Source: Amphibacillus sediminis NBRC 103570
Lineage (GTDB): Bacteria > Bacillota > Bacilli > Bacillales > Amphibacillaceae
DNA length: 64,000 nt
Direction of reading: 5' to 3'
Assembly: GCF_001552275.1 (NCBI RefSeq)
Contig: NZ_BCQW01000018.1
Location: 1 to 64,000, forward strand
In this document: positions 53,066 to 63,284 of the stretch, piece by piece
How positions within the stretch are numbered: the stretch's first letter is position 1
Layout of the letters: every line of letters starts with the position of its first letter
The notes under the pieces: generated by a model
The model's input: the letters and a program-made list of their open reading frames with translations, nothing else
What the model was told of the DNA's origin: nothing
Databases searched by the model: none
Position numbers and translations under genes: made by a program

Positions 53066-54238
53066 TTACGTTTTCTGGCTCAGTAAGAAATTTTCGACTG
53101 TAAAGGCGGCCATCCCTGAAGCGGTAGAGTAGACGCCCAATCTGGCAAAATCAATTTTTAAATCAAGCTGATGAAAGCCAATCGTATGGTGATCAACATA
53201 GGCTTTAATTGCTGGGTAAATCCACTGTTTGGCATCGATAAATTGATTGCCAATAATCACCTGTTCAGGATTAAATATATTAATACAATTCGTTAAGCCA
53301 ATTCCGATGTAAGTACCAATTTCCTCGAAGAGAGTGATTGCCTCCTGATTTCCCTTTGCAGCTAATTCTATTAAGTGTTTAAAAGGGTCGGGCTGTTGTT
53401 GATTTAGTATTTGTCTAGTGACGGCCTCATCGATAAGTGCTTGCTCCGAGGCATAGCGCTCCCAACAACCTAGATTGCCACAGCGACAAGGTCGCCCATT
53501 TTTGACAATAGTCATATGCCCGACCTCTCCTGCAAATCCACTTAAACCAGTATAGAGCTTTCCGTCTAAAATCATCCCCACGCCAATACCAATACTGATG
53601 CTGACATAGACCATATGCTTCGTCATTGAATCAAAGCCATAGCGCATTTCCCCATAAGCACCGGCATTTGCTTCGTTTTCAATATAAACAGGAAGATCAA
53701 AGACTTGTTCAAGCTGCTGTTTAAGTTGGATTTTTTTCCAATTGAGGTTAGGGGCTAATAATATTTCTCCGTCGTGACTAACAACTGCAGGGACACCCAC
53801 TCCAATGCCTATTACACCGTATCGACTTTTCGGAGCACGATCAATTAATTGTTGAATCAGTTTGGTTAACAGCGGGAACACCACTTCAAAATTGGGATCA
53901 GGAAGTTGAAGCTTTTCTTCATACACTATCTGACCAGTCAAATCTGTTATCACACCTAATAAGTAGTCAACCCCGAGATCTACAGCTACAGAATAACCAG
54001 CCTTGCCATTAAACAAGAGCATCACAGGTCTTCTCCCACCGCTTGATTCACCAGGACCAGACTCCTCAACGAGCTCTTCATCAATTAATTCGCTAACGAG
54101 GGAAGAAACCGTTCCCTTATTTAATCCTGTAATTTGAGCAACATGGGCTCTTGATATCGGTGTTTCATTAATGATAGTAGATAAGACTAACGTTTTGTTT
54201 TCCTGTTTGACGACATATTGATTCCACGTCCGATTCAT
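53066..54238 (-). CDS. ROK-family transcriptional repressor (XylR/NagC type)
   Basis: The 390-residue product has an N-terminal winged helix (ISRAHVAQITGLNKGTVSSLVSELI, about residues 28-52) and a ROK domain with the ATP/sugar-binding motif and the zinc-binding HMTIV...PCRCGNLGCWE (CxCGxxGCxE, about residues 240-265). ROK repressors respond to sugars and control the neighbouring utilisation genes. It diverges from the GH3-GH95 operon, and the palindrome at 54313-54339 lies between them, so it likely represses both directions. The inducer is unknown. Confidence 0.88.
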   Translation of the reverse strand: MNRTWNQYVVKQENKTLVLSTIINETPISRAHVAQITGLNKGTVSSLVSELIDEELVEESGPGESSGGRRPVMLLFNGKAGYSVAVDLGVDYLLGVITDLTGQIVYEEKLQLPDPNFEVVFPLLTKLIQQLIDRAPKSRYGVIGIGVGVPAVVSHDGEILLAPNLNWKKIQLKQQLEQVFDLPVYIENEANAGAYGEMRYGFDSMTKHMVYVSISIGIGVGMILDGKLYTGLSGFAGEVGHMTIVKNGRPCRCGNLGCWERYASEQALIDEAVTRQILNQQQPDPFKHLIELAAKGNQEAITLFEEIGTYIGIGLTNCINIFNPEQVIIGNQFIDAKQWIYPAIKAYVDHHTIGFHQLDLKIDFARLGVYSTASGMAAFTVENFLLSQKT

Positions 54239-54312
54239 TGTAATCCTCTCGCTCTCTATTCATAAAAAATGATATAAATCTAATGTACCACAATTATACA
54301 AACAATTCTATC

Positions 54313-54357
54313 AACTTTGTTTATTATATAGACAAAGTTTTCATCTATTGCTATAAT
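54313..54357 (+). promoter_or_regulatory. ROK operator overlapping the GH3 operon promoter
   Basis: AACTTTGTTTA (54313-54323) faces TAGACAAAGTT (54329-54339), an inverted repeat with one mismatch. Its right arm contains TAGACA, the minus-35, and TATAAT follows at 54352-54357, 17 bases on. Binding there should block transcription of the glycosidase operon. The half-site style (TTTGT..ACAAA) resembles XylR operators, from memory. Confidence 0.7.
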
Positions 54358-54442
54358 TTTTAAAGAATATATTTAATTAATTTAATTTATCTACGTTATT
54401 AACCACCACTGCCATCTAATTTTTTTATAAGGAGCTGTTTGT

Positions 54443-57238
54443 ATGTTATTGGATTTCCAAGATTCAACCAAATCACTGGAGGAGCGTTTGAATGATTTAG
54501 TATCACGGTTGACGTTAGCTGAAAAAATATCCTGTTTATCTACTCAGCAGAGCGGCATCGAACGATTGAATATTCCAGCCTATCAAATCGGTGGTGAAGC
54601 AGCACATGGTGTAGTGGATCGAGGTGGTACAAGTACGACTGTTTTTCCCCAGCCGATTGGCCTCTCTTCGACTTGGAATAAAACCTTACTTAAAAAAGTA
54701 GGCGAAGCCATTGGTGATGAAGCAAGAGCCTTTTACTACTATCGAAATAAAGCGACAGGGCTAACACTCTGGGCTCCTACGATCGATATGGAAAGAGACC
54801 CGCGTTGGGGTCGGACTGAGGAAGCTTATGGCGAAGACCCTTTTTTAACTGGTCAATTATCGAAATATCTTATTTTAGGGATGCAAGGTGAAGACCCGTT
54901 TTATCTTAAAATGGTAGCTGCACCCAAGCATTTCTTTGGAAACAATAATGAGCATGGTAGAGAATATATATCCAATAGCATTGATGCCCGTAATCGGTTT
55001 GAATATTATTTACCTGCATTTGAACCCGCTTTCACAGAAGCAAATGCAGCCTCAATGATGACTGCCTATAATGGCGTCAACGGTATTCCGGCAATGCAAA
55101 TCAAAGAAATACAAGCGATTGTTCGTGATCAATGGCAGATGGATGGTTTTGTTGTTAGCGATGGTGGGGCACTAACCTTAAATGTGGAGCAGTATCATTA
55201 CTATGATCGTTTTTCAGAAGCGTTAGCTGATGCACTAAAGAAAGGTATCGATTGCTTTGTTGATGACAAAGAAAAGGTCGAGAAGGCTGCTTATGAAGCA
55301 TTAGAACAGGGGCTAATAACGGAGGAGGATATTACTCAAGCTATTTCACGAATTTTCAAGGTACGCATCCGTTTAGGTCAATTTGATCAGGTAGATCCCT
55401 ATTATAATGAACAGAGTCTAAATCAGCTAATCACACTTCACCAGCCTTTAGTAGAAGAAGTAACCGATCAATCGATTGTTTTATTGAAGAATCAGGCTCA
55501 GATGCTGCCATTGGCAGAGGAAAGAATTTCTTCCATTGCCGTTATCGGCCCAACAGCTAATCATATATTTAGAGATTGGTATACAGGCTACCCTCGTGAA
55601 ACCGTACCATTGCTGCAGGGGTTAAAGCAACGTTTTATTAATGCTGAGATAAGCTATACCGACGGATTTGATCGTATTCTATTAAAATCTGAGGCTACCA
55701 ATAAATACTTAGCTTTTAATGACCAAGCTGAAGCCATTATGACAGAACAGGAGTCAGCTCATCCATTTATCGACGAGGATTGGGGCTGGAATAGTCATCT
55801 ACTTTTTGATTTCAAGCATCAACACTATTTAAGTCTGTTGGATCACGATAGTGGTTATAAACCGGTAAAAAAAGAAGTGTTTGATTGGTTTATTAAGGAA
55901 AAAATAAGCTTCTATCCCTCCGAACATGATACGACCATTTATCAACTTACATCTTGGCGCAATAAACCGCTTAAATTCAAGGAAAAGGTCGGTTTAATTG
56001 AAGATGAGAGTGGTGAATGGTTTAGTAAGGTTGTTGTCGAATCTGGAATAGAGACCGCTGTTAAGCAGGCCCAATCGAGTGAGGTCGCGATTGTATGTGT
56101 GGGTAATCACCCGATGCTAAATGGTCGAGAAACGGAAGATCGACCTGATATTACATTAGCTGAGTATCAACAGCGTTTGGTGAAAGCTGTTTATCAGGCC
56201 AACCCGAAAACCATTCTTGTCGTTATCGGGAGCTATCCTTTTGCTATCAATTGGGAAGACGAGCACTTACCTGCTATTATTTATAGTGCTCATGGCTCTC
56301 AGCAATTAGGGACTTCATTAGCCAAAATTATGGCAGGTGATCGATCGCCTAGTGGGAAGTTAAGCATGACATGGTATAAATCGACAGAGGCTTTGCCTTG
56401 TATTTTTGATTATGACATCATTAAAGGAAAGCGCACATATATGTATGCAGATGACCAAATTCTTTATCCTTTTGGTCATGGTTTAAGCTACGGAGAAGTG
56501 AGCTATAAAGCACTCGAACTAAGCAAAACCACGATTAATGATGACAGTGATCTTATGGTAACTGTAACGGTGAAAAACCAATCAGAGCTAAACATTGAAG
56601 AAGTCATTCAGCTCTATGCATCATTTGATTCACAATCGCTTAATCAGCCAAAGCTTAAATTAGTTGGATTTGAAAAAGTCTCACTAGCACCGAAGCAAGA
56701 ACGAATAGTTTCATTTCAGGTGCAAGCAAAGTCTTTTTATTTCTTTGATGTGCAAACGGATACGATGCGGTTAATGCCGGGCTATGCTCAAATAAAAGTG
56801 GGCAGCTCTAGTGAGGCGATACATTTGCAGTCAGAGCGATTAATTATAGATGCCAAACCGTTACGACCTCGTGATTTAAGTAAAGTGACCTTAGCTGAAC
56901 GATATGATGATTATGATCATGTTTCAATCGGAAAAGGAGAAAATGAGCAGAATTGCGTGATCAATAGACAAAACGGACGCCTGTTGTATCGCGAGGTTAT
57001 CTGTGAACAGGTGGAAGAATTGGTAATTCGAGCTGCAACGGATGGGGGAAGTGCAGCCATTACTTTATCACTGGATGGGGTCAAACAGGCCAACAGATTA
57101 ACAATTGATCAACAGTCCCCTTTTGAGTGGAGGACGTATACTTTAACATTCACACCAACGAAGAAAATTCATGACATTGAGTTGTATTGTGAAGGACCTG
57201 TCTATATTCAAACGATCCAATTAAAGGGAGTCAATTAA
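54443..57238 (+). CDS. glycoside hydrolase family 3 protein, beta-glycosidase with C-terminal CBM6-like domain
   Basis: The 931-residue product has the GH3 N-terminal TIM barrel (GGEAAHGV near 50, WAPTIDMERDPRWGRTEEAYGEDP near 110-133, PKHFFGNN, nucleophile in VVSDGGAL at Asp240), the second alpha/beta domain (SIAVIGPTANHI, then VGNHPMLNGRETEDRPD), a fibronectin-III-like domain (GHGLSYGEVSYK, then PKLKLVGFEKVSL) and a C-terminal beta-sandwich region of about 120 residues (AERYDDYDHVSIGKG to the end) resembling CBM6. No signal peptide, so it acts inside the cell on imported oligosaccharides. GH3 with AAHGV suggests a beta-xylosidase or alpha-L-arabinofuranosidase, not certain. ATG 54443 follows AAGGAGCTG. 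Confidence 0.88.
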   Translation: MLLDFQDSTKSLEERLNDLVSRLTLAEKISCLSTQQSGIERLNIPAYQIGGEAAHGVVDRGGTSTTVFPQPIGLSSTWNKTLLKKVGEAIGDEARAFYYYRNKATGLTLWAPTIDMERDPRWGRTEEAYGEDPFLTGQLSKYLILGMQGEDPFYLKMVAAPKHFFGNNNEHGREYISNSIDARNRFEYYLPAFEPAFTEANAASMMTAYNGVNGIPAMQIKEIQAIVRDQWQMDGFVVSDGGALTLNVEQYHYYDRFSEALADALKKGIDCFVDDKEKVEKAAYEALEQGLITEEDITQAISRIFKVRIRLGQFDQVDPYYNEQSLNQLITLHQPLVEEVTDQSIVLLKNQAQMLPLAEERISSIAVIGPTANHIFRDWYTGYPRETVPLLQGLKQRFINAEISYTDGFDRILLKSEATNKYLAFNDQAEAIMTEQESAHPFIDEDWGWNSHLLFDFKHQHYLSLLDHDSGYKPVKKEVFDWFIKEKISFYPSEHDTTIYQLTSWRNKPLKFKEKVGLIEDESGEWFSKVVVESGIETAVKQAQSSEVAIVCVGNHPMLNGRETEDRPDITLAEYQQRLVKAVYQANPKTILVVIGSYPFAINWEDEHLPAIIYSAHGSQQLGTSLAKIMAGDRSPSGKLSMTWYKSTEALPCIFDYDIIKGKRTYMYADDQILYPFGHGLSYGEVSYKALELSKTTINDDSDLMVTVTVKNQSELNIEEVIQLYASFDSQSLNQPKLKLVGFEKVSLAPKQERIVSFQVQAKSFYFFDVQTDTMRLMPGYAQIKVGSSSEAIHLQSERLIIDAKPLRPRDLSKVTLAERYDDYDHVSIGKGENEQNCVINRQNGRLLYREVICEQVEELVIRAATDGGSAAITLSLDGVKQANRLTIDQQSPFEWRTYTLTFTPTKKIHDIELYCEGPVYIQTIQLKGVN

Positions 57239-59509
57239 ATGAAACCATTTCAATTTAAAAAACCAAAAAAAGGGATATGGCATGACCAACCTGCCACAAA
57301 ATGGGAAGAAGGATTTGTAACTGGGAACGGTCTAATGGGGCTCATCGCTTTCGGTGGACCCATTAAGGAGACGTTAATTGGTAATTATGCACATTTATTT
57401 TTGCCGATGGGAAATCAATTTAAAGTGCCTGACCTAAGTGAAGAGTTGTCAGAATTAAGAAAGGTGATCAAAGAACAAGGTTATGAAAAAGCAATTAGCT
57501 ATCATTATCAAAAAGCTGTAGAAAAAGGTTACCCTGGTTTAACGATGAGTGACCCGTATCATCCAGCTTTCCACTTGACTATTGATACGGGTGTTACCAA
57601 GGTGGAGAACTACCGAAAAAGCTTAGATTACCGTACAGGACAAATCATGACAAGCTATCAAGGTGATGGTGTACGTTATCAAAGTCGCGCCTTTGTTTCC
57701 CGGGCCGATAACCTAATTGTTTATCAGATTCGTAAAGAAAAAAGTCCGCTTGAACTAATTATTGAGCCAGAAATCTATCAAGTCCCACAGCTAAAAGGTG
57801 ACCGTTATGATCAGAATCATACGTTTAGATTAGAATATCAGTACACATATGCTGAAGGCGGCTATACCGTTATTGGCGAGATTTTTCCAAAGGGTGGAAT
57901 AATTAACCATACTAAGCAAGGGATTCAAATCTCCCAAACAGATGAGGTTACCATTATCATTAGAATAGAACCTATCCTAACCAAGCAGTCGCTTGAACTG
58001 AGCTTTAATGGCTATGAGGATTTGTTTGAAGCACATAAAGCTATTCACCAAGAAATGTTTGATCGAGTTTGCTTGAATCTAACGAATGATCACGAAAGAG
58101 AACAAAGCTTCTCAGCCTTAATGACGCAGGCTCAGAACAGTGACAGCTTACCTAAAGCATTAATTGAAAAAATATATGATGCAGGACGATTCATGTATAT
58201 TTGTAGTTCAGGCGAAGCAACTCCAAATTTACAAGGGATATGGAGTGGAACGTTTCACCCTGCTTGGAGTGGTGATTATACCTTTGACACCAATGTTCAA
58301 TTATCGATAGCTTCGGCTCTCTCTAGTCATTTAGAGGAAGGCCTTCACGGTTTCTTTAAGCTAGTCCAATCACTTTTGCCTGGGTTTAGGGAAAATGCCA
58401 AACACTATTATGGTTGTAGAGGGATTATGGCGTCGATCCATTCCAGTAATTATGGTCAGCATTTACATTGGAATGAAGAATGGCCGCTTCACTTTTGGAC
58501 TTGTGGCGCAGGCTGGTTAGGCCATTGGTTCTTCCAATATTATCGCTTTACCGGAGATATCCAATTTTTGAAGGAACAGGCGCTTCCTTATTTAGAAGAA
58601 GTCGCTTTATTTTATGAGGATTTTTTGATTGAAGATCCAGATGGAACCTATCGATTTACACCATCCTACTCAGCCGAAAATGGTTGTGCTGATAATGCCA
58701 CACAGGATGTGGCTGTGGCTAAGGAGGTATTCACCCATTTAATAGAAGGCTACCAAATTTTAAAAATAGATTCAGATAAACCTAATAAGTGGAAGCGGAT
58801 GCTCAGTAAATTACCCGCTTATCAAATAAATGATCAAGGTGCATTGAAAGAATGGTTAACACCGGATAAAGATGAGAACTATAACCACCGGCACTTCTCT
58901 CACTTATATCCAATTTTTCAAAGTCGAGAATTTACTGCGGAAACAAACCCAACTTTATTCAAGGCAAGTCGCATAGCATTTGAAAAACGCTTAGAGGCTT
59001 GGTTGTTGAATGAAGATGGCGATACCACTTCAACACATGGACGCATGCATACGGCATTGTGTGCAACACAATTTCACATGCCGGAGTTAATTAAGGAGAT
59101 CATCATGCTTGTGATTAAAAATAACTGCTTTTATCCATCACTGATGATGAGTCATTATAACAACCTTGAAGTATTTAATGTTGACGGAAATGGTGCTTTC
59201 CCGCAAATTATTCATGAGATGTTTGTTGATTATCACCACGATACCTTATTTCTATTCCAAGCTTTACCAGAGGATCTGGATAGCGGTGAGATAACAGGGA
59301 TTCGACTACCTGACGGACTTAAGGTTGATCAAATCAGATGGGATTTATCAGGAAAATTTGCTAAAATAACATTAGTGAGTTGTTTGACCAAAAGCCTTAA
59401 GGTGAGCGCTCCACTATATAAACATTTGTTGATCAATGGCGTTCCAGTAGAGCAGTTTGTTATTCAATTAAAAGAGAAGCAGCCTTATGTTCTTGAAGTA
59501 AACTGGTAA
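57239..59509 (+). CDS. glycoside hydrolase family 95 protein (alpha-L-fucosidase type)
   Basis: The 756-residue product has the GH95 order: N-terminal beta-domain (WHDQPATKWEEGFVTGNGLMGL), an (alpha/alpha)6 barrel with NLQGIWSGTFHPAWSGDYTFDTNVQL, WPLHFWTCGAGWLGHWFFQYY, TPSYSAENG (with the conserved catalytic glutamate near residue 480) and HRHFSHLYPIF. GH95 enzymes are inverting alpha-L-fucosidases or alpha-L-galactosidases. The segment TNVQLSIASAL replaces the more usual INxQMNYWPA around the catalytic asparagines, so specificity may differ. No signal peptide. The ATG follows the GH3 stop directly, so both are co-translated. Confidence 0.85.
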   Translation: MKPFQFKKPKKGIWHDQPATKWEEGFVTGNGLMGLIAFGGPIKETLIGNYAHLFLPMGNQFKVPDLSEELSELRKVIKEQGYEKAISYHYQKAVEKGYPGLTMSDPYHPAFHLTIDTGVTKVENYRKSLDYRTGQIMTSYQGDGVRYQSRAFVSRADNLIVYQIRKEKSPLELIIEPEIYQVPQLKGDRYDQNHTFRLEYQYTYAEGGYTVIGEIFPKGGIINHTKQGIQISQTDEVTIIIRIEPILTKQSLELSFNGYEDLFEAHKAIHQEMFDRVCLNLTNDHEREQSFSALMTQAQNSDSLPKALIEKIYDAGRFMYICSSGEATPNLQGIWSGTFHPAWSGDYTFDTNVQLSIASALSSHLEEGLHGFFKLVQSLLPGFRENAKHYYGCRGIMASIHSSNYGQHLHWNEEWPLHFWTCGAGWLGHWFFQYYRFTGDIQFLKEQALPYLEEVALFYEDFLIEDPDGTYRFTPSYSAENGCADNATQDVAVAKEVFTHLIEGYQILKIDSDKPNKWKRMLSKLPAYQINDQGALKEWLTPDKDENYNHRHFSHLYPIFQSREFTAETNPTLFKASRIAFEKRLEAWLLNEDGDTTSTHGRMHTALCATQFHMPELIKEIIMLVIKNNCFYPSLMMSHYNNLEVFNVDGNGAFPQIIHEMFVDYHHDTLFLFQALPEDLDSGEITGIRLPDGLKVDQIRWDLSGKFAKITLVSCLTKSLKVSAPLYKHLLINGVPVEQFVIQLKEKQPYVLEVNW

Positions 59510-59521
59510 TGTAAATCGCTT

Positions 59522-59931
59522 TAATTTCATTCAGCAGAATTCTCCTACTTCTTTAAGGTGAGATAAAGGGAAACTTCGTTCAGTGGGGTTTCGACGGATA
59601 GGATGTGCTCGTGCAGACGTTGCGACACGACGTCGCGAACTTAGTCCGCTTCCTCTCCCTCACACTGAACATGAGTTGAACCAATCGGGCCGTTACTGGC
59701 TGTTGGATCTTTCGCTTAGCTATGCGTGTTCCCTTATTTCTTGAAGTGGGAGTCTTACAAAAGCCCTTCGATGGGGCGAGTAATCGCAGCCCCAGCCAGT
59801 TGCACTGCGATAAATGCCTATGTGTATTTCAATCAATGGGGGGAACCTCGGCGGATGTCTTAGATTTACAGAGGGAAGTTATCGAGCGCAATAAAATCTG
59901 GGAGCAAATACACCGAGATTCATTTGATCGG
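59522..59931 (+). repeat. R1 repeat, copy 7, split by a full R2
   Basis: Starts TTAATTTCATTCAGCAG and resumes after the insertion with AAATGCCTATGTG, ending AGATTCATTTGAT. Without the insert it would read GGTGAGATAAATGCC, which is found uninterrupted at about 17416. Confidence 0.9.
59568..59809 (-). mobile_element. R2 element, copy 7, inside R1 with target duplication
   Basis: Reversed R2 from GGGAAACTTCGTTCAGTGGG to the complement of CGCAGTGCAACTGGCTGGGG. ATAAA precedes and follows it. The empty site is seen in R1 copy 3, so this is the clearest evidence for R2 movement. Confidence 0.92.
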
Positions 59932-59947
59932 TAGCAGGAGGGTAAAC

Positions 59948-61723
59948 ATGATGAAATGGCTAAGACGTAAAATACTAGACCTAAAGATTAGTTACAAACT
60001 AATGGGTGTTTATCTTCTTGTTACAGCAGTTCCAATCATTTTTGTAGGCGTTTACTTAAACTTAAGTATGCGGAATGTGGTCTTAAATAATGCTATTTTT
60101 GAAACAGAATCTAACTTGGACAAGATTAAAATCCAACTCGAAACAATGCTAAATCGTATTACCGATATCTCAGATTTAATTTATTTAAATCGGGATATTG
60201 ATGCTTTATTAAATGGGGAATATGGAAGTACCTTTGATGTGTATAACGCCTATTCCCAGTACCCTGTTTTTGATGACTATTTAAAATATTATGATGAAAT
60301 TGAAAATATTCAATTTTATATGACCAATCAAATGATAACGAATTCCCATTTTATATATGCTAATGAAGCGATTCAAGCAGAAGGCTGGTTTAGAGAAGCG
60401 ATTGACAAACAAGGTAAAATTAGCTGGATCATTAAAGCAGAGCATTGGACTGGACAGCAATATTTAACTTTGACCCGTGCTGTATATGACCATCAAAGTA
60501 GACTTTTAGGTGTTTTAAACATTTATGTAGCCCCAGATAAAATGAAGGAACTCGCTGATGTCGATACACATGATGTCTATATTATTCTTGATGAACAGCA
60601 GATTGTCTATAGTCAATCAGAGCAGTTATTGTTTCGCTATCCAGGCTTTATTTCAGCTAGACCTGAGACAGATGCTAAAAATGTCTTGTTTGACCATCAC
60701 TATCGGGGAGAAGATGTTAAAATTAGTTTACACCGCTTACAACCTACGAAGGCATTAACAAATGAGATTCAGATTGCAACCATTATCCCTGTCGAAAGTT
60801 TGATGGAACAGCCTAATGAAATCTTTAAACGTGGTTACTGGATTATGTTTACAGCTTTGGCGATATCGATTCTGGCTTTCCATATTTTTATCAAAACCTT
60901 TCATTCTAGAATTAATACGTTAAAATTAGCGATGGGTAGAGTAGCAAGAGGAAAGTTCAATATCAAGCCATCAATTGTAGGGAAGGACGAAATTGGGGAA
61001 GCGTATGATGAGCTCTATCAAACCTCACAAAGTATTCAAAAATTAATCGATGAGGTATATGTTCATAAGATAAAAGAAGAACGGTGGCATCGTCAGCAAA
61101 AGGAATCTGAATTTAAAATGCTCTCAAGTCAAATTAATCCCCATTTTCTTTATAATACTTTAGAGATGATTCGAATGAAGGCGATTGTAAACAAGGACAA
61201 AGAAGTTGCTGTTCTCATTCAGAAATTAAGCAAAATGATGCGGTCTGCTTTAGAACGTACGGATCGTCCGGTCCCTTTAATCGATGAAATGGATTTAGTT
61301 GTCACTTATTTGGAAATACAAGTGATGCGTTTTGGTGAAAAGCTCAATTATTCAATTAATGTAAACGGGGATGTGTCGAATTATCGGGTATTTCCGTTGC
61401 TAATCCAGCCTTTGGTAGAAAACGCCATTATTCATGGCCTTGAACCCAAAGTCGGTATGGGAGAATTAATCATTACAATTACCGAACATGAACAGCATTT
61501 AGAAATTGATGTTGAAGATAATGGAATAGGGATGGATCAGGAGCGGCTTGATCATATTAGAAGAACATTAGCAGATGGCGATCATTTTGATGGCAAGCGG
61601 ATTGGAATAAGAAATGTTTATCAGCGTATTCAGTTATATTATGGTAAAGCGTACGGATTAACGATATCGAGTCTGGTTAACCAAGGAACAAAGATTAAAG
61701 TAACGTTACCTATTATTGAATAA
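59948..61723 (+). CDS. YesM-type membrane sensor histidine kinase
   Basis: The 591-residue kinase has two membrane helices (about 20-40 and 288-308) with a large extracellular sensor domain between them, a HAMP domain (about 310-365), and the His_kinase fold of the YesM class: QINPHFLYNTLEMIRMKA with phospho-acceptor His near residue 400, then PLLIQPLVENAIIHGLEPK and a GIGLRNV-like GIRNVYQRI box. It overlaps the regulator's open frame; these pairs control carbohydrate transport and degradation genes. ATG 59948 follows GCAGGAGGG. Confidence 0.92.
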   Translation: MMKWLRRKILDLKISYKLMGVYLLVTAVPIIFVGVYLNLSMRNVVLNNAIFETESNLDKIKIQLETMLNRITDISDLIYLNRDIDALLNGEYGSTFDVYNAYSQYPVFDDYLKYYDEIENIQFYMTNQMITNSHFIYANEAIQAEGWFREAIDKQGKISWIIKAEHWTGQQYLTLTRAVYDHQSRLLGVLNIYVAPDKMKELADVDTHDVYIILDEQQIVYSQSEQLLFRYPGFISARPETDAKNVLFDHHYRGEDVKISLHRLQPTKALTNEIQIATIIPVESLMEQPNEIFKRGYWIMFTALAISILAFHIFIKTFHSRINTLKLAMGRVARGKFNIKPSIVGKDEIGEAYDELYQTSQSIQKLIDEVYVHKIKEERWHRQQKESEFKMLSSQINPHFLYNTLEMIRMKAIVNKDKEVAVLIQKLSKMMRSALERTDRPVPLIDEMDLVVTYLEIQVMRFGEKLNYSINVNGDVSNYRVFPLLIQPLVENAIIHGLEPKVGMGELIITITEHEQHLEIDVEDNGIGMDQERLDHIRRTLADGDHFDGKRIGIRNVYQRIQLYYGKAYGLTISSLVNQGTKIKVTLPIIE

Positions 61724-61757
61724 TGAGACTGACAACATGACAGAAGGGGATGATGGC

Positions 61758-63281
61758 ATGTATAAGGTATTGTTGATTGATGATGAACCGATCATACGTG
61801 AAGGAATGAAGCATGTCATTCCTTGGGAGGAATTAGGCTTTTCAATTTGTGGTGACTGTGAAAATGGACGTGATGGACTCCACGTGATTAGAGAGGAACG
61901 ACCGGATATTGTTTTTGTTGATATCCGTATGCCTGGCATGTCCGGTATTGAGCTAGTCCAACAAGCCAAACAAGAAGGTTACAAAGGTAAATTTGTCATT
62001 CTATCTGGGTATTCCAGTTTTACCTATGCGCGAGAATCAATTAAACTTGGTATCTATTCCTATTTATTAAAGCCTATTGATGAAACAGAGCTTGTAGAGC
62101 TTTTAAATGAATTAAAGCTGAAAATTGAAGAAGAGCAAAAGATTTCATCCCAATTAACAGCATATTACGACATGACAGAAGAAGATGCATGGAAAGCAGT
62201 TATTGAAGGTCGAATCGATGACTGGCAACGTTCACCGTATGTAAAGGATCTTGAAGGTCCCTTTGTTCTAGTTGGCATTTCTGTTACCAAAAATGTTAAA
62301 AGATCAAAGCTAAGAAAACGCTTATTTGAAGATGTGAAACCAACAGCCAAAGTTATTCTGAAAGATCAAATGATTTACCTACTATACATCAATCAACCGT
62401 TAGATCAAATTGACCAAGAGCTTAGCTTTATGCTAAGACATGTCCGAGAGCACATTGATCCCAAAGCATACGGCTGTATGGCAAACTCATATTTAACATT
62501 ACGAGAAACGAATAGGGCTATTGCCCAAATTAAGCAATTACAAGATCGATCATACAGTTATCCAAAAGATCGTCTATTTAAGTATTCAGATATTAATCTG
62601 CAAGCCTATCAGCCGTTAGATGCAGATGAGATTGGTGCAAGAATCATTCAAGCACTCGAGTTTAAAGATCAATCATCACTTAAGGAACAGCTTAAGCAGA
62701 TGACCCTACATTTTCAACATTATCGGCTTGAAAAGGCAAAGGTCCAGGCAGAAATGTTTGAACTCGTCTTAGCTATTTCACATTTCATAGGAGGAAAATA
62801 TCAAGATGTGCAGTTACCGAGTAAACATGAATGGCTTGATATTATCTATTCCCCAGACAGCTTGGCGGATTTAATGACATCCTTGGACACTAAATGGTGG
62901 GCTTTAACAGATCAAATTAACGGCTTTGTGGTCACATCAGAAAATAACATTGATAAAATAACAAGATATATTGAACATTATTATTATCGTGATTTAACGT
63001 TAAAGGTTTTGGCCGACTTATTTAATTATAATAGCTCATATTTAGGTAAGAAATTCAAAAAACATACAGGTGAGTATTTTCATGTTTATTTGGAACGTAT
63101 TCGAATTGAGAAGGCAAAGCAGCTATTAGCTAACCAATCATATAAAGTCTATAAAGTTTCAGAGTTAGTCGGATACAGTAATATGGACTATTTCTATAAA
63201 AAGTTCAAAAAATACGTTGGGATGAGTCCAAAGGAATTTCAAAAAAAAACAGCCATAACATTAATAGATAATGAGGAATGA
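61758..63281 (+). CDS. YesN-type AraC-family response regulator
   Basis: The 507-residue regulator has an N-terminal receiver (VLLIDDEPIIREGMKHVIPWEELGF; Asp in IVFVDIRMPGMSGIELV near residue 54; YLLKPI) and a C-terminal AraC helix-turn-helix pair (LKVLADLFNYNSSYLGKKFKK, then YKVSELVGYSNMDYFYKKFKK, ending GMSPKEFQKK). It acts with the kinase in front. ATG 61758 follows AGAAGGGG; an upstream ATG at 61716 would run over the kinase's end. Target genes probably include the transporter beyond the right edge. Confidence 0.92.
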   Translation: MYKVLLIDDEPIIREGMKHVIPWEELGFSICGDCENGRDGLHVIREERPDIVFVDIRMPGMSGIELVQQAKQEGYKGKFVILSGYSSFTYARESIKLGIYSYLLKPIDETELVELLNELKLKIEEEQKISSQLTAYYDMTEEDAWKAVIEGRIDDWQRSPYVKDLEGPFVLVGISVTKNVKRSKLRKRLFEDVKPTAKVILKDQMIYLLYINQPLDQIDQELSFMLRHVREHIDPKAYGCMANSYLTLRETNRAIAQIKQLQDRSYSYPKDRLFKYSDINLQAYQPLDADEIGARIIQALEFKDQSSLKEQLKQMTLHFQHYRLEKAKVQAEMFELVLAISHFIGGKYQDVQLPSKHEWLDIIYSPDSLADLMTSLDTKWWALTDQINGFVVTSENNIDKITRYIEHYYYRDLTLKVLADLFNYNSSYLGKKFKKHTGEYFHVYLERIRIEKAKQLLANQSYKVYKVSELVGYSNMDYFYKKFKKYVGMSPKEFQKKTAITLIDNEE

Positions 63282-63284
63282 GCC

